Under the pieces are notes generated by a model that was given only the letters and a program-made list of their open reading frames with translations, did no database searches and had not been told where the DNA came from. Of a stretch of 64,000 nucleotides of DNA, positions 63,123 through 64,000 are shown piece by piece (position 1 is the stretch's first letter; each line of letters opens with the position of its first letter). Location of the stretch: contig JAQWFQ010000014.1 in the NCBI GenBank assembly GCA_029238665.1, forward strand, positions 1 through 64,000, written 5' to 3'. This stretch comes from Crocinitomicaceae bacterium. Lineage in GTDB: Bacteria > Bacteroidota > Bacteroidia > Flavobacteriales_D > Crocinitomicaceae. The translations under genes were made by a program, and so were the position numbers.

Positions 63123-63587
63123 ATGAAAGTTTTAATGGTATGCTTAGGTAATATTTGCAGATCTCCTTTAGCTGATGGGCTTTTGCGTGAGAAAATTAGA
63201 ATAAATAAACTCGATGCATCTGTCGATTCAGCTGGAACTTCAGGCCACCATGCTGGTGAAGCTCCTGACCCTAGAATGAGGACTACTGCAAAAGCACACG
63301 ACCTCTCTATCGATGATTTAAGGGCTAGGCAGTTTAGTCGGACAGATTTTGATGACTTTGACTTGATTTATGTTATGGATGAAAGTAACTACACGAACGT
63401 TACGCAACTTGCAAAAAACGAACACGAGAAAAATAAAGTGAAGCTCATTCTTAACGAGCTGACTCCAGGAATGAATACAGCTGTGCCAGACCCATACTAC
63501 GGAGGAGACCAAGGCTTTGAAGATGTTTTTCAAATGTTAGATAAAGCCACAGACATAATTATCAAAAAAAGATTAACGAATGACTAA
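63123..63587 (+). CDS. Low-molecular-weight protein tyrosine phosphatase
   Basis: A 154-residue phosphatase: VCLGNICRSPLADG at the N-terminus holds the nucleophile Cys7 and Arg13 of the CxxxxxR loop, SAGTSGHHAGEAPDPRM follows, and AVPDPYYGGDQGF supplies the general-acid Asp. It may dephosphorylate tyrosine kinases of polysaccharide export or act on other phosphoproteins. The frame extends 38 codons upstream to 63009, but the family starts at MKVLMVCLGNIC. A TATCTTTA box (63094-63101) precedes it. It overlaps the next gene by 8 nt. Confidence 0.92.
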   Translation: MKVLMVCLGNICRSPLADGLLREKIRINKLDASVDSAGTSGHHAGEAPDPRMRTTAKAHDLSIDDLRARQFSRTDFDDFDLIYVMDESNYTNVTQLAKNEHEKNKVKLILNELTPGMNTAVPDPYYGGDQGFEDVFQMLDKATDIIIKKRLTND

Positions 63588-64000
63588 AGGAACCATTTAC
63601 TTAATACCAACTACACTTGGAGGAGAGTCTACTGATGACATTACACCAAATGCTGTAAGAAGCCAAGTTATAGAGCTTCGTTGTTTTATTGTTGAAAGTG
63701 TAAAATCAGCACGTCGTTATTTAAGAAAATTAGACCGTTCATTTCCGATTGATGCATGTACATTTTTCGAATTAAATAAGAAAACAGATGCCGGTGCGGT
63801 TTATTCATTTATAAAACCTGCGCTCAACGGTACTGACATTGGTGTATTGTCCGAAGCTGGGTGCCCTGGTGTTGCAGATCCAGGAGCAGCAGTTGTTGCC
63901 CTAGCTCACGCCGAAGGAATTAACGTTCACCCTTTTGTTGGTCCATCATCCATACTACTTGCTTTAATGGGAAGTGGATTTTCAGGACAAAACTTTGCCT
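63580..64000 (+). CDS. RsmI-type SAM methyltransferase, N-terminal part (runs off right edge)
   Basis: Starts at ATG 63580, overlapping the phosphatase stop by 8 nt, and is open to the window end (140 codons). It starts MTKGTIYLIPTTLGGEST and has ESVKSARRYLRKL, GVLSEAGCPGVADPGAAVV and VHPFVGPSSILLALMGSGF, the tetrapyrrole-methylase-fold pattern of RsmI (2'-O-methylation of C1402 in 16S rRNA). The Bacteroidota variant is short and differs in the first loop, so a related specificity is possible. The C-terminus is outside the window. Confidence 0.83.
   Translation, partial: MTKGTIYLIPTTLGGESTDDITPNAVRSQVIELRCFIVESVKSARRYLRKLDRSFPIDACTFFELNKKTDAGAVYSFIKPALNGTDIGVLSEAGCPGVADPGAAVVALAHAEGINVHPFVGPSSILLALMGSGFSGQNFA

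Overview
The window is a dense stretch of chromosome from a Bacteroidota bacterium, most likely a marine or aquatic member of the Flavobacteriales (a Cryomorphaceae/Crocinitomicaceae-like lineage; the family is inferred, not shown). Support comes from the AT-rich DNA, start codons mostly without Shine-Dalgarno sequences, promoter boxes of the Bacteroidota type TAnnTTTG, a short primary sigma factor lacking region 1.1, type IX secretion (T9SS) C-terminal domains, SprB repeats, N-terminally extended TonB receptors and Bacteroidota-restricted families (DUF4290 next to murA, DnaJ with two zinc-finger repeats). I saw no rRNA, tRNA, CRISPR array or prophage.

Layout. 1-141: the end of an IS6-family insertion sequence cut by the left edge (terminal inverted repeat and transposase N-terminus), abutting an FKBP lipoprotein gene. 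656-4723: glycosyltransferase, then a partial histidine-degradation operon hutG-hutF-hutD. 4720-9427: RluA-type pseudouridine synthase, OmpA protein, hemE, ung, unknown lipoprotein. 9429-13245: haem-type TonB receptor, serine esterase, LolA-like protein. 13327-16787: fused 2-oxoacid dehydrogenase E1 and glutamate dehydrogenase, the latter behind a perfect 31-bp palindrome. 17040-19700: SprB-repeat T9SS adhesin. 19812-27996: DUF4197 lipoprotein behind a sigma-54-like promoter, nucleoside phosphorylase, a GH20-CutC pair, and the fused acyl-CoA mutase IcmF. 28140-30599: DEAD-box helicase and BaiN-type flavoprotein. 30616-35551: a minus-strand run grpE-dnaJ-CPBP protease-AhpD-like protein-arsS-arsM, with the arsenosugar genes directly behind heat-shock genes. 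35682-40410: purL-DUF4290-murA-tlpA. 40593-41984: lpd.

42057-49798 is the most system-like region. It is a five-gene minus-strand series encoding a T9SS lamin-tail protein, a TonB receptor, a T9SS-exported endonuclease I, and the two halves of a 5'-nucleotidase made as separate proteins (a lipoprotein and a Tat-exported phosphoesterase). Together they look like an extracellular nucleic-acid scavenging pathway: cut DNA or RNA outside, import fragments, remove phosphate in the periplasm. After it come DPP4, citrate synthase, an RlmL-like methyltransferase, a patatin-barrel protein, a VOC protein, an unknown lipoprotein, priA, the primary sigma factor, a low-molecular-weight phosphatase, and the start of an RsmI-type methyltransferase cut by the right edge.

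Genes are tightly packed. Three convergent pairs share a 4-nt stop-codon overlap, and other convergent pairs are separated by bidirectional terminators. Several genes have a -7 promoter box only 1-8 nt before the start codon, which suggests leaderless mRNAs. All functions are read from motifs and family knowledge; nothing was searched or computed.
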